A stretch of 5,938 nt of DNA from Omnitrophica bacterium RIFCSPLOWO2_01_FULL_45_10b (GTDB lineage Bacteria > Omnitrophota > Omnitrophia > Omnitrophales > Danuiimicrobiaceae), in NCBI GenBank assembly GCA_001804205.1, contig MHFM01000039.1, positions 12,356 to 18,293 on the forward strand, given 5' to 3'. A program made the translations under genes and the position numbers. Within the stretch, counting starts at the first letter, position 1. Each line of letters starts with the position of its first letter. The notes beneath the pieces were generated by a model, which was not told the DNA's origin, searched no databases, and worked only from the letters and a program-made list of their open reading frames with translations. Below are positions 1 to 5,938 of the stretch, in pieces.

Positions 1-84
1 ATCAAAAATTTATCTCAACCACATGCCACGCGGAAACTTGCGGATTTCATCTTAACAGATAAAAAAGAAGATTATTTAAAATGA
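1..84 (+). CDS. C-terminal tail of an unidentified protein (tentatively CoaBC)
   Basis: Frame 1 is open from the window edge for 27 codons and stops with TGA at 82-84, which overlaps the ATG of the next gene as ATGA. The visible residues are hydrophilic and probably helical, with a segment reading ATRKLADFIL and a lysine-rich end (KKEDYLK). Too little remains for a family assignment from sequence. CoaBC, the phosphopantothenoylcysteine decarboxylase/synthetase of coenzyme A synthesis, is a reasonable candidate. Many CoaBC proteins end in a similar short helix, and coaBC precedes priA-def-fmt in Bacillus-type gene orders. That identity is an inference from synteny. That this is the end of a coding region is more secure, because of the tight start-stop overlap and the same-strand layout. 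Confidence 0.6.
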   Translation: MKNLSQPHATRKLADFILTDKKEDYLK

Positions 85-785
85 ACTTTGCCGAACCCTT
101 AAAACAGCTTCAAGACCATTTAGAAATGTTAAAGCGAAGCGGAGTTGATTTCATTAGCATCCGTCAGGAAAAGCAAACACCAACAGTTTCAAATATCGCA
201 GTTGAGCCATTGGGATTGGCAAGTCCAAAAGAAACGCTCTTAGCTTTTCGTGAAACCGTTCTTCAGTGCGCGAAATGTTCAGAGCTTTCCCGCACGCGAA
301 AAAGTGTTGTATTCGGCTCAGGAAATGTCCGTGCTCAACTCGTATTTGTAGGTGAAGCACCGGGCCATGACGAGGATCTTCAAGGCCTTCCATTCGTCGG
401 AAAAGCAGGGCAATTATTAACAAAAATTATCGAATCGATCGGATTGACAAGACAAAACGTATTTATCTGCAATGTGCTTAAATGCCGGCCACCGGGTAAT
501 CGGAATCCGTTGCCAAACGAAATTTCAAATTGCGAGCCTTACCTTTTCGAGCAACTTGAAATTATTCAACCCAAAATTATTTGCGCACTCGGCACATTTG
601 CAGCTCAAACGCTTCTTAAAACACAGTCGCCAATTTCCGCTTTGCGCGGCAGATTTCACGAATTCCGGGGCGCTAAATTAATTTGCACCTTTCACCCCGC
701 CTATCTTCTCAGAAATCCTGAAGAGAAGAAAAAAGTGTGGGAAGATATGAAAATGATCCGCGCTGAATTAGCAAGCTATGCTTGA
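81..785 (+). CDS. Uracil-DNA glycosylase, family 4 ([4Fe-4S] type)
   Basis: This enzyme removes uracil from DNA, starting base-excision repair of deaminated cytosine. The 234-residue protein has the full family 4 signature. GEAPG at 91-95 is followed by the acidic ED and the PFVGKAGQLL segment (active-site motif 1). NVLKCRPPGNRNP lies at 131-143. A late HPAYLLRNP segment (H205) is the second active-site motif. Four cysteines, C63, C66, C135 and C151, have the CxxC plus C-x15-C spacing that binds the iron-sulphur cluster in this family. The core is preceded by about 55 residues, including a helix-like segment (LKQLQDHLEMLKRSGV). Such N-terminal extensions occur in bacterial members, often annotated as DNA-polymerase-related. 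The start at 81 overlaps the previous stop (ATGA), and only a weak GAAG at 67-70 serves as Shine-Dalgarno, which suggests translational coupling. The gene end overlaps priA by 8 nt. Confidence 0.93.
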   Translation: MNFAEPLKQLQDHLEMLKRSGVDFISIRQEKQTPTVSNIAVEPLGLASPKETLLAFRETVLQCAKCSELSRTRKSVVFGSGNVRAQLVFVGEAPGHDEDLQGLPFVGKAGQLLTKIIESIGLTRQNVFICNVLKCRPPGNRNPLPNEISNCEPYLFEQLEIIQPKIICALGTFAAQTLLKTQSPISALRGRFHEFRGAKLICTFHPAYLLRNPEEKKKVWEDMKMIRAELASYA

Positions 786-2814
786 ATCGCTGATGCTGGA
801 GCAAGAAGAAAAAATTCGATTGGTGGACGTGGCCATTCCGCTCCCAATTCAGGACCCCTACACCTACCATTTCCCCTCCCGTCTTGCGGATCGCCTTCAA
901 ATTGGTGTGCGTGTGCGAGTCCCGTTTCAAAACCGGACGATTATTGGCTACGTGGTAGGGAACAATTCGCGGCGGGAAGTTAAAAAACCAAAAGCAATAT
1001 TTGAAGTGCTCGATTCGGAACCTGTCCTAAGTGAACATTTGCTCAGGCTTGCGAAGTGGATTGGAGAATATTATTTCTCAAGCTGGGGTGAAGCTATTTC
1101 AAATATGATCCCAAAGTTTTTAAGAGTAAAAGAGCCGCTGGAAAAACCAACTCAAAACGAGAACGCTGCGATCGAAAAGCCGGCACCAGTCGCATTGCGG
1201 TTAACGGAGGAGCAAGAACATGCTTTCTCAGTGCTCCGAAAACGAGTTGAAGAAAATCATTTTTCTGAAATTTTTCTTTTTGGAGTCACCGGCGGCGGGA
1301 AAAGTGAATTATACATTCGGACGATTAAAGAAACCTTAAAGCAAGGCAAAACCGCCATTTGCCTTGTCCCTGAAATTGCCCTCACAGAGCAACTCAGGCT
1401 TTTTTTTATTCAGCACTTTCATGATACGCTTGAAGTTCTCCACAGCAAACTAAGCGACAAAGAGCGCTCAGAAGCATGGCAGCGAATCCGGAGCGGCCAA
1501 AAACAAGTAATTTTAGGTGCTCGATCGGCCATATTTGCTCCAGTTTCTAACTTAGGATTGATCATCATGGACGAAGAGCAGGAGAACAGCTACAAGCAAG
1601 ACCAAACCCCCCGTTATCATGCCAGGGAAGTAGCGCGCTGGCGGGCGCGTGATTTAGGAGCTGTTTTTGTTATGGGAACCGCAACGCCCACGTTAGAAAC
1701 AATGCATCGTGTCTCAAACGGTGAGGTTGAACTATTGACGCTTTCAAAACGAATTGATGGTCGCTCGATGCCGGAAGTTAAAATTATTGACTTAAAACAA
1801 GACTTAGAGATCACCAAACGTTTAACCATTATTTCATCGCGTCTTGAGAAAGCCATTGAGCAAGCGCTCGCCGCAAAAGGCGGCATTCTTTTAATGCTCA
1901 ACCGTCGTGGGTTTTCAACGCAAATCAGATGCCTTAAATGTGGCGAGGTATTATTTTGCCCTCATTGCGCTGTCGCATTGACTTTTCATCAAGAAGAACA
2001 GGAAGCTCTTTGCCATTACTGTAATCATCACCTACCCATTCCAAAATTATGCAACCGCTGTCAGAATCCTCTGTTCAAATTCAGCGGTATTGGCACCGAA
2101 AAAGTGGAAAGTGAGATTGGCAGGCTATTTCCGAAAGCCAGAATTGCGCGTCTTGATACGGATACAACGCGTAAAAGAGGCTCTCATGAGCGAATTCTTT
2201 CGAAATTCCGCTCTCAAGAAATCGATATTTTGATTGGGACTCAAATGATCGCAAAGGGCTTTGATTTTGCGCATGTTACTTTAGTGGGAATTGTGAATGC
2301 AGATACGGGACTTTTACTTCCAGATTTTCGTTCGGCTGAGCGAAGTTTTCAGCTGCTCACTCAGATGGCGGGCCGTACCGGCCGGGGAAAAGAGAAAGGC
2401 ACCGTTTTAATTCAAACGTATTCACCTCATCATTATTCCATCCAGTTTGCCGCAAAGCATGATTATACCGGTTTTTTTTCAGAAGAAATTGAAAAGCGTA
2501 AGAATTTACAATATCCACCGTTCACCAAGTTGATCAATATTATTTTCCGTGGGAAAAAAGAACAGTCCGTCCACGAACAAGCGCACCAATTCCGTAAATG
2601 GTTGGAAGCAGCAAAAGAACATCAAAACGTGGAATTGATGGGGCCGGCACCGCTTCCTTTGTATCGTTTGCGGGGCCATTTCAGATGGCATCTCATGCTG
2701 AGAAGCTCCAATACGGATCTTATGCACGCAGCGGTTCGTAAAGCTTTGGAACAATTTAAACGAAAAACAGGGGTTTATCTGGCAATTGATGTTGATCCTT
2801 TGGTCATTCTTTAG
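778..2814 (+). CDS. priA: Primosomal protein N' (PriA), replication-restart helicase
   Basis: PriA recognises stalled or collapsed forks and recombination intermediates, unwinds the lagging-strand side and loads the replicative helicase. The 678-residue product is complete. An N-terminal 3'-end-binding domain (about 15-110) comes first. Helicase lobe 1 follows, with Walker A GVTGGGKS at 169-176, PEIALTEQL, GARSAIFAP and a DEEQ box at 265-268, where the usual PriA sequence is DEEH. The inserted zinc module has eight cysteines: 385, 388, 394, 397, 412, 415, 425 and 428. Lobe 2 carries GTQMIAKGFDF (487-497) and QMAGRTGRG (529-537). The C-terminal domain ends in DVDPLVIL, typical of the family. 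It is somewhat shorter than the 730-odd residues of E. coli PriA but lacks no domain. ATG 778 overlaps the UDG stop by 8 nt; ATG 793 is an equally possible start, giving a 7-nt gap. Neither has a clear Shine-Dalgarno. Confidence 0.97.
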   Translation: MLESLMLEQEEKIRLVDVAIPLPIQDPYTYHFPSRLADRLQIGVRVRVPFQNRTIIGYVVGNNSRREVKKPKAIFEVLDSEPVLSEHLLRLAKWIGEYYFSSWGEAISNMIPKFLRVKEPLEKPTQNENAAIEKPAPVALRLTEEQEHAFSVLRKRVEENHFSEIFLFGVTGGGKSELYIRTIKETLKQGKTAICLVPEIALTEQLRLFFIQHFHDTLEVLHSKLSDKERSEAWQRIRSGQKQVILGARSAIFAPVSNLGLIIMDEEQENSYKQDQTPRYHAREVARWRARDLGAVFVMGTATPTLETMHRVSNGEVELLTLSKRIDGRSMPEVKIIDLKQDLEITKRLTIISSRLEKAIEQALAAKGGILLMLNRRGFSTQIRCLKCGEVLFCPHCAVALTFHQEEQEALCHYCNHHLPIPKLCNRCQNPLFKFSGIGTEKVESEIGRLFPKARIARLDTDTTRKRGSHERILSKFRSQEIDILIGTQMIAKGFDFAHVTLVGIVNADTGLLLPDFRSAERSFQLLTQMAGRTGRGKEKGTVLIQTYSPHHYSIQFAAKHDYTGFFSEEIEKRKNLQYPPFTKLINIIFRGKKEQSVHEQAHQFRKWLEAAKEHQNVELMGPAPLPLYRLRGHFRWHLMLRSSNTDLMHAAVRKALEQFKRKTGVYLAIDVDPLVIL

Positions 2815-2837
2815 TTTTGCAAGTACTCTGGCAACGA

Positions 2838-2866
2838 TTGAACTTAGAATCAGAAAAGAATAACAT
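2838..2866 (+). promoter_or_regulatory. Possible weak sigma70-like promoter before def
   Basis: The 62-nt gap between priA and def contains TTGAAC at 2838-2843 and TAACAT at 2861-2866, exactly 17 nt apart. Each box matches 4 of 6 consensus bases. Other AT-rich hexamers nearby (TAGAAT 2845-2850, TACAAT 2868-2873) match -10 better but lack a spaced -35. If the pair is used, transcription would start only a few bases before the def ATG at 2877, giving a nearly leaderless message. In AT-rich DNA such a match arises easily by chance, so this is a suggestion only. Confidence 0.2.
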
Positions 2867-2876
2867 ATACAATAAT

Positions 2877-3368
2877 ATGGCGTTACTTAAAGTTCTTGAA
2901 TATCCCAATCCGATTTTAACGAAAAAAGCGTCGCTTGTAAGTAAAAACGAGCTGAAAAGTCTTCGTTTTGTCCAAGACATGATTGACACCATGTACCATG
3001 AAGATGGGGTTGGGCTGGCTGCGCCCCAAGTCGCTATTTCAAAACGGATTATTGTTGTTTCACCAGATGCTCAGCGAGGCAAGGAGCGCATTTATATTAA
3101 TCCTGAAATTGTCGAATCTTCCAAAGAAGAGGAAATCGCCGTGGAAGGGTGCTTGAGTTTACCCGGAATCTCCTGTGAAGTGCGTCGCGCAAAGAAAATC
3201 AAATTACGGTCATGGGACTTGAATGGTGCTGAGCTCGCCGAAGAGTTTGAGAATTTTTCTGCCAGAGTTGTACAGCATGAAATCGATCATCTGAATGGCA
3301 TTCTTTTGATCGACCGCGTCGATTTTAATCGCAGACAAGCTCTCCTTGGCTCCTACCGGCGCCTTTGA
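2877..3368 (+). CDS. def: Peptide deformylase
   Basis: This metalloenzyme removes the formyl group from the N-terminal formyl-methionine of nascent proteins in the cytoplasm. All three family motifs are intact: GVGLAAPQ at 44-51 (oxyanion glutamine Q51), EGCLS at 90-94 (metal ligand C92), and HEIDH at 134-138 (ligands H134 and H138, catalytic E135). The length of 163 residues is usual for the family. The frame is open back to a TTG at 2817, but the ATG at 2877 is chosen because MALLKVLEYPNP aligns with the normal deformylase N-terminus. The 20 upstream codons would add a hydrophilic tail unlike the family. No good Shine-Dalgarno precedes this ATG; a purine stretch around 2852-2860 is about 17 nt away. 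It pairs functionally with fmt, 8 nt downstream. Confidence 0.97.
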   Translation: MALLKVLEYPNPILTKKASLVSKNELKSLRFVQDMIDTMYHEDGVGLAAPQVAISKRIIVVSPDAQRGKERIYINPEIVESSKEEEIAVEGCLSLPGISCEVRRAKKIKLRSWDLNGAELAEEFENFSARVVQHEIDHLNGILLIDRVDFNRRQALLGSYRRL

Positions 3369-3376
3369 CGGGTCCA

Positions 3377-4318
3377 ATGAAAATTGTTTTCTTCGGCTCT
3401 TCTGATTTTTCTATCCCTGTATTGAAAGCATTGGTTGCCTCCAATCATTCGGTTGTCCATGTCGTTACCACCCCGGATAAAAAGAAGGGAAGGGGACAAA
3501 AATTGGCGTCGACCGTCGTCAAAGAATTCGCGCTTAGTCATAAGTTGCCTGTTTCAGCCCCGGAAAAATTATCCGACCCATCTGTGTCAGCAACCATGCA
3601 GAAATTGGATGCCGACATGCTTGTTGTCGCTTCTTATGGAAAATTAATTCCTTCTTCTGTATTTACGATTCCTAAAGTTGCCGCACTTAATGTTCATCCC
3701 TCACTTCTGCCCAAATACCGCGGAGCTTCTCCCATTCAGCAGGCACTTCTCAACGGCGACCAACAAACCGGTGTGAGCATCGCTGAAATCATTAAAGAAT
3801 TAGACGCCGGAGATGTGTTCAGTCAAGTGACAACGCATATTGATAAGGATGAAAACGCTTTAGAGCTCAGCCATCGATTGGGGGAGATGGCGGGATTGCT
3901 TTTTTTGAAAGTAATTCAACAATTTGAAAACGGAAGTGTTGTGCGAACGCCTCAAGATGCGGCTCAATCTACTTACGCTGCTAAACTTGAAAAGGAATCT
4001 GGCAAAATTGATTGGGGAAAATCGGCTGAGCAAATTCATAATCAGGTACGTGCCTGCTTTCCATGGCCTTCTGCGTTTACTTTCTTTCGCGGCAAGCGCC
4101 TAAAAATTTGTAAATCCCGCGTCACCGCAACCGATTCGAAAGCAATGAAGCCGGGAACGATTGTGGAGATAATCCCTGCCGATGGAGTTCGTGTCCAAGC
4201 TGTACCCGGAACTCTTGAAGTCCTTCAAGTTCAATTAGAAGGAGGGCGGGAAATGAGCGCTTCAGAATTTGCGAGAGGACAGCGGATCCAAAAAGGAGAG
4301 CAACTCGAATCGCTATGA
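3377..4318 (+). CDS. fmt: Methionyl-tRNA formyltransferase
   Basis: This enzyme formylates Met-tRNA(fMet) using 10-formyltetrahydrofolate, producing the initiator tRNA for translation. The 313-residue protein matches the usual length (E. coli 315). The N-terminal formyltransferase domain begins MKIVFFGSSDFSIPVLKAL. It carries the catalytic trio N105, H107 and D143, in NVHPSLLPKYRGASPI and ELDAGD, at almost the same positions as E. coli N106, H108 and D144. The C-terminal tRNA-binding domain starts around residue 203, with KIDWGKSAEQIHNQVRA followed by PWPSAF. The frame extends to a TTG at 3365 that overlaps the def stop. The ATG at 3377 is preferred because it gives the canonical N-terminus, leaving an 8-nt gap after def. 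The stop overlaps the next gene as ATGA at 4315-4318. The family reads DTGD and GAAPI at the two motifs more often than DAGD and GASPI, which are conservative changes. Confidence 0.97.
   Translation: MKIVFFGSSDFSIPVLKALVASNHSVVHVVTTPDKKKGRGQKLASTVVKEFALSHKLPVSAPEKLSDPSVSATMQKLDADMLVVASYGKLIPSSVFTIPKVAALNVHPSLLPKYRGASPIQQALLNGDQQTGVSIAEIIKELDAGDVFSQVTTHIDKDENALELSHRLGEMAGLLFLKVIQQFENGSVVRTPQDAAQSTYAAKLEKESGKIDWGKSAEQIHNQVRACFPWPSAFTFFRGKRLKICKSRVTATDSKAMKPGTIVEIIPADGVRVQAVPGTLEVLQVQLEGGREMSASEFARGQRIQKGEQLESL
4291..4300 (+). promoter_or_regulatory. Distant Shine-Dalgarno-like purine tract for the glycosyltransferase
   Basis: AAAAGGAGAG inside the 3' end of fmt contains an AGGAG core, but it ends 14 nt before the ATG at 4315, longer than the optimal 5-9 nt. 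Because the start codon also overlaps the fmt stop (ATGA), ribosomes finishing fmt may reinitiate with help from this tract. Function is inferred from position only. Confidence 0.4.
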
Positions 4319-5478
4319 AACGTATTCTCCATTTAACAACGCATTTAAACATTGGCGGCATTACGTCTTACATTAAACTGCTCACCAAAGAAATGCTCAA
4401 AATGCCGTACCAGTTTTTTGTTGGCTCAAGCGGCGGAAGCCAACAAGAATTTCTAGAAGCCCAAGGCGTGCACTGCCTCATCTTCAACATCCGTACGAAA
4501 AATGAACTGAGCCCAAAAGTGTATTTGGCAATTCCAAACCTTCTCAATTTCATACGGCAAGAAAAAATTGATTTGATCCATGCGCATACTCGTGTGACTC
4601 AAGTTCTAGCATGGTGGCTTCAGCGGTTTTCCGGAATTCCATACGTAACAACTTGCCACGGGTTTTACAAACGCCGCATTGGGCGCCGCTTACTGCCGGC
4701 ATGGGGAGACCACGCCATCGCGATCAGCAAACCGGTCGAAGAATCTTTGCTGAAAGATTTTCGAGTAAAGCCAGGTAAAGTTTCAACCATTTTCAATGCG
4801 ATTGATATCCTTGATATTAGAAAACGTTATGCCCAAAAAAATCCAAAAGAAATACGCAAAGATCTTCACCTTCCAGACAAAAGTCGCGTCATTGGGATTG
4901 TGGCCAGAGTGGTTCAAGACAAAGGACACGAATATTTTCTGAAAGCTGCCGCTAAACTTATTCTCGATTCATTTCCAGATGTAAAAATTATCATCGTGGG
5001 CGAAGGCCCATACTTGGAAAGCATTAAAAAACTTGTACAGCGTTTAAAATTACAAAATTCGGTTCATTTTTTAGGAAATGTAAATGACATTACGTACCCA
5101 CTTTCCGTTATCGATATTTTTGTGCTTCCTGCCGTTTGGAGGGAGGGTTTCGGGCTTTCTATTATCGAGGCAATGGCCGTATCAAAACCAGTAATTGTCA
5201 CCAACATTTGGGCGTTGAACGAGCTGGTTCAAAATCGAATCAATGGTCTTCTGGTTGAACCCAAAGATGTAAACGGGCTTGCAAATGCAATGCGGGAATT
5301 GCTGGTCGATAAGGAACTTTATGAAAAGGTTTCACGGAATGGATCTGAAATGGTAGAGCGGGAATTTTCTATTTCCCAGATGGCAAGTCGTGTTGATGAC
5401 CTCTATCAGCGGGTCTTGTCGGATCACTCACGTTCCTTCGATTCTCCTATTGATCATTCAGCATTGACGATGAAATAA
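4315..5478 (+). CDS. GT4-family (GT-B fold) glycosyltransferase, acceptor unknown
   Basis: A retaining glycosyltransferase expected to move a sugar from a nucleotide-sugar donor to a glycan or lipid acceptor on the cytoplasmic side of the membrane. The 387 residues show the two Rossmann-like halves. The N-terminal acceptor domain has the glycine-rich NIGGITSYI loop at 12-20, HAHTRVTQVLAWW around 89-101 and TTCHGFYKRR around 112-121. The donor domain has VIGIVARVVQDKGHEYF at 192-208, IIIVGEGPYLESI at 225-237 and the EX7E motif EGFGLSIIE, with E277 and E285. INGLLVEP (309-316) follows. There is no signal peptide or membrane segment. The last 18 or so residues are polar and serine-rich, probably a disordered tail. 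Its start overlaps the fmt stop, so it is probably cotranscribed with the housekeeping genes. The substrate cannot be read from sequence; envelope polysaccharide, LPS or glycolipid synthesis are all possible. Confidence 0.92.
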   Translation: MKRILHLTTHLNIGGITSYIKLLTKEMLKMPYQFFVGSSGGSQQEFLEAQGVHCLIFNIRTKNELSPKVYLAIPNLLNFIRQEKIDLIHAHTRVTQVLAWWLQRFSGIPYVTTCHGFYKRRIGRRLLPAWGDHAIAISKPVEESLLKDFRVKPGKVSTIFNAIDILDIRKRYAQKNPKEIRKDLHLPDKSRVIGIVARVVQDKGHEYFLKAAAKLILDSFPDVKIIIVGEGPYLESIKKLVQRLKLQNSVHFLGNVNDITYPLSVIDIFVLPAVWREGFGLSIIEAMAVSKPVIVTNIWALNELVQNRINGLLVEPKDVNGLANAMRELLVDKELYEKVSRNGSEMVEREFSISQMASRVDDLYQRVLSDHSRSFDSPIDHSALTMK

Positions 5479-5519
5479 CATTTCCCTAAGTTAAAGCATG
5501 GGCAAAAACATTAAATCAC

Positions 5520-5548
5520 TTGACCCGATAAGTAATAAAGAGTAAAAT
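5520..5548 (+). promoter_or_regulatory. Sigma70-type promoter for gap
   Basis: TTGACC at 5520-5525 matches the -35 consensus at 5 of 6 bases. TAAAAT at 5543-5548 matches the -10 consensus at 5 of 6. The spacer is exactly 17 nt, the optimum. The expected start site is near 5555, giving a leader of about 49 nt before the gap ATG. Its position in the only large gap, just upstream of a strong Shine-Dalgarno, supports it. No operator palindrome is evident around it. Confidence 0.72.
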
Positions 5549-5585
5549 TTTTTCCTAATTTAACCGCTTCATAAGTCCCCGCAAG

Positions 5586-5592
5586 AAGGAGG
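5586..5592 (+). promoter_or_regulatory. Strong Shine-Dalgarno for gap
   Basis: AAGGAGG is a full seven-base match to the anti-Shine-Dalgarno end of 16S rRNA and by far the best ribosome-binding site in the window. It lies 11 nt before ATG 5604, slightly longer than optimal. It sits in the loop of a possible small hairpin, GCAA 5581-5584 with TTGC 5594-5597, which would leave it exposed. It fixes the gap start and suggests high expression. Confidence 0.85.
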
Positions 5593-5603
5593 GTTGCATA
5601 AAA

Positions 5604-5938
5604 ATGAAAGTCCGTGTAGGGATCAACGGTTTTGGCCGTATTGGAAGAAATATTTTTAGAGCAGGTTTTAAGAATCAAAATATTGAATTTGTTGCCATCA
5701 ACGATCTTCCGACGGACACCAAAACATTGGCCCATCTCCTAAAATATGACTCAACCTTCGGCATTTTGGATGCAAAAGTACAAGCACAAGAAGGCGCTCT
5801 GATTGTCAACGGTCAGGGGCTCAAAGTCCTGTCTCATAAAAGCCCGGCTGAAATCCCTTGGGGACAATTGGGCGTAGACATTGTGAACGAATCAACCGGT
5901 GTTTTTACAGATGCCGAAAAAGCAAAAGGGCATATGGC
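5604..5938 (+). CDS. gap: Glyceraldehyde-3-phosphate dehydrogenase, type I (N-terminal part, cut by window edge)
   Basis: This enzyme oxidises and phosphorylates glyceraldehyde 3-phosphate to 1,3-bisphosphoglycerate with reduction of NAD, the central redox step of glycolysis. Only 111 codons are present, running off the window without a stop. The NAD-binding Rossmann domain is clear: GINGFGRIGR at 6-15, then VAINDLPTD around 30-38, with D34 at the position that favours NAD over NADP. LLKYDSTFG (45-53) and ESTGVFTDAEKA (96-107) follow. The catalytic cysteine in the usual SCTTN motif lies beyond the window. Residue N95 just before ESTG is usually a small or hydrophobic residue in relatives I recall; this is a minor variation. 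The gene has its own promoter and a strong Shine-Dalgarno, unlike the overlapping genes upstream. pgk or tpiA may follow, as in many bacteria, but this is not visible. Confidence 0.95.
   Translation, partial: MKVRVGINGFGRIGRNIFRAGFKNQNIEFVAINDLPTDTKTLAHLLKYDSTFGILDAKVQAQEGALIVNGQGLKVLSHKSPAEIPWGQLGVDIVNESTGVFTDAEKAKGHM

Larger units (their letters stand above)
5479..5603 (+). other. Intergenic region between glycosyltransferase and gap
   Basis: This 125-nt AT-rich spacer is the only sizeable non-coding stretch. It separates the long upstream cluster from gap and carries the gap promoter and ribosome-binding site, annotated separately. I looked for an intrinsic terminator for the upstream unit. 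The only candidate pairing is CCC 5484-5486 with GGG 5500-5502, a 3-bp core across a 13-nt loop with no following T-run, so no terminator is called. The T6 run at 5548-5553 has no GC-rich hairpin before it. Confidence 0.8.

Noticed and set aside
1400..1407. T8 homopolymers in priA (1400-1407 and 2472-2479) as possible slippage or frameshift sites
   Set aside because: The reading frame is intact through both and encodes normal PriA sequence, so there is no evidence of programmed or erroneous frameshifting.
1617..1901. Minus-strand open frame of 94 codons within priA
   Set aside because: It is fully antisense to conserved PriA helicase sequence and its translation resembles no family I know.
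4122..4361. Minus-strand open frame of 79 codons at the fmt-glycosyltransferase junction
   Set aside because: It is antisense to two confident genes and has no supporting motif or start signal.
5481..5510. Possible terminator after the glycosyltransferase
   Set aside because: Only a 3-bp CCC/GGG core with a long loop can be drawn and no T-run follows, so it does not meet the pattern of an intrinsic terminator.
5511..5735. Minus-strand open frame of 74 codons across the gap promoter and gene start
   Set aside because: It lies antisense to a clear GAPDH coding region and promoter, has no recognisable protein features and no ribosome site; it is a shadow frame.
1..5938. Mobile element, CRISPR array, RNA gene or defence system
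   Set aside because: No inverted-repeat ends, transposase, spaced direct repeats, tRNA/rRNA-like segments or defence domains were seen; the window is filled with housekeeping genes.

Overview
The window is an ordinary bacterial housekeeping segment, read entirely on the + strand, with a slightly AT-rich composition and genetic code 11. It holds six annotated genes plus the tail of one more. In order they are: the tail of an unidentified gene (tentatively coaBC); a family 4 [4Fe-4S] uracil-DNA glycosylase; priA (replication-restart helicase); def (peptide deformylase); fmt (methionyl-tRNA formyltransferase); a GT4-type glycosyltransferase; and the first 111 codons of gap (glyceraldehyde-3-phosphate dehydrogenase), cut by the window edge.

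Positions 1-5478 look like one transcription unit. The genes either overlap (ATGA at 81-84, 8 nt at 778-785, ATGA at 4315-4318) or are separated by 8 to 62 nt. The priA-def-fmt block resembles the widespread coaBC-priA-def-fmt(-rsmB) order known from Firmicutes such as Bacillus. Here a UDG gene precedes priA, and a glycosyltransferase sits where rsmB would be expected. def and fmt are the functional pair that removes and adds the N-formyl group of initiator methionine. UDG and PriA both act on DNA, one in repair of deaminated cytosine and the other in restart of stalled forks. The glycosyltransferase presumably works on an envelope or capsule glycan.

The 125-nt gap at 5479-5603 is the only real intergenic region. 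It carries a good sigma70-type promoter (TTGACC, 17 nt, TAAAAT) and a strong Shine-Dalgarno before gap, so a new, probably highly expressed glycolytic unit starts there. No convincing terminator is visible between the two units.

Nothing identifies the host firmly. Gene content and composition would fit an uncultivated, Gram-negative-like lineage (for example Omnitrophota or a related group), but that is a guess. I see no mobile element, CRISPR array, RNA gene or novel system. The points worth a second look are modest: a DEEQ box in PriA, the altered gene neighbourhood, start-site corrections for def and fmt, and the promoter layout.
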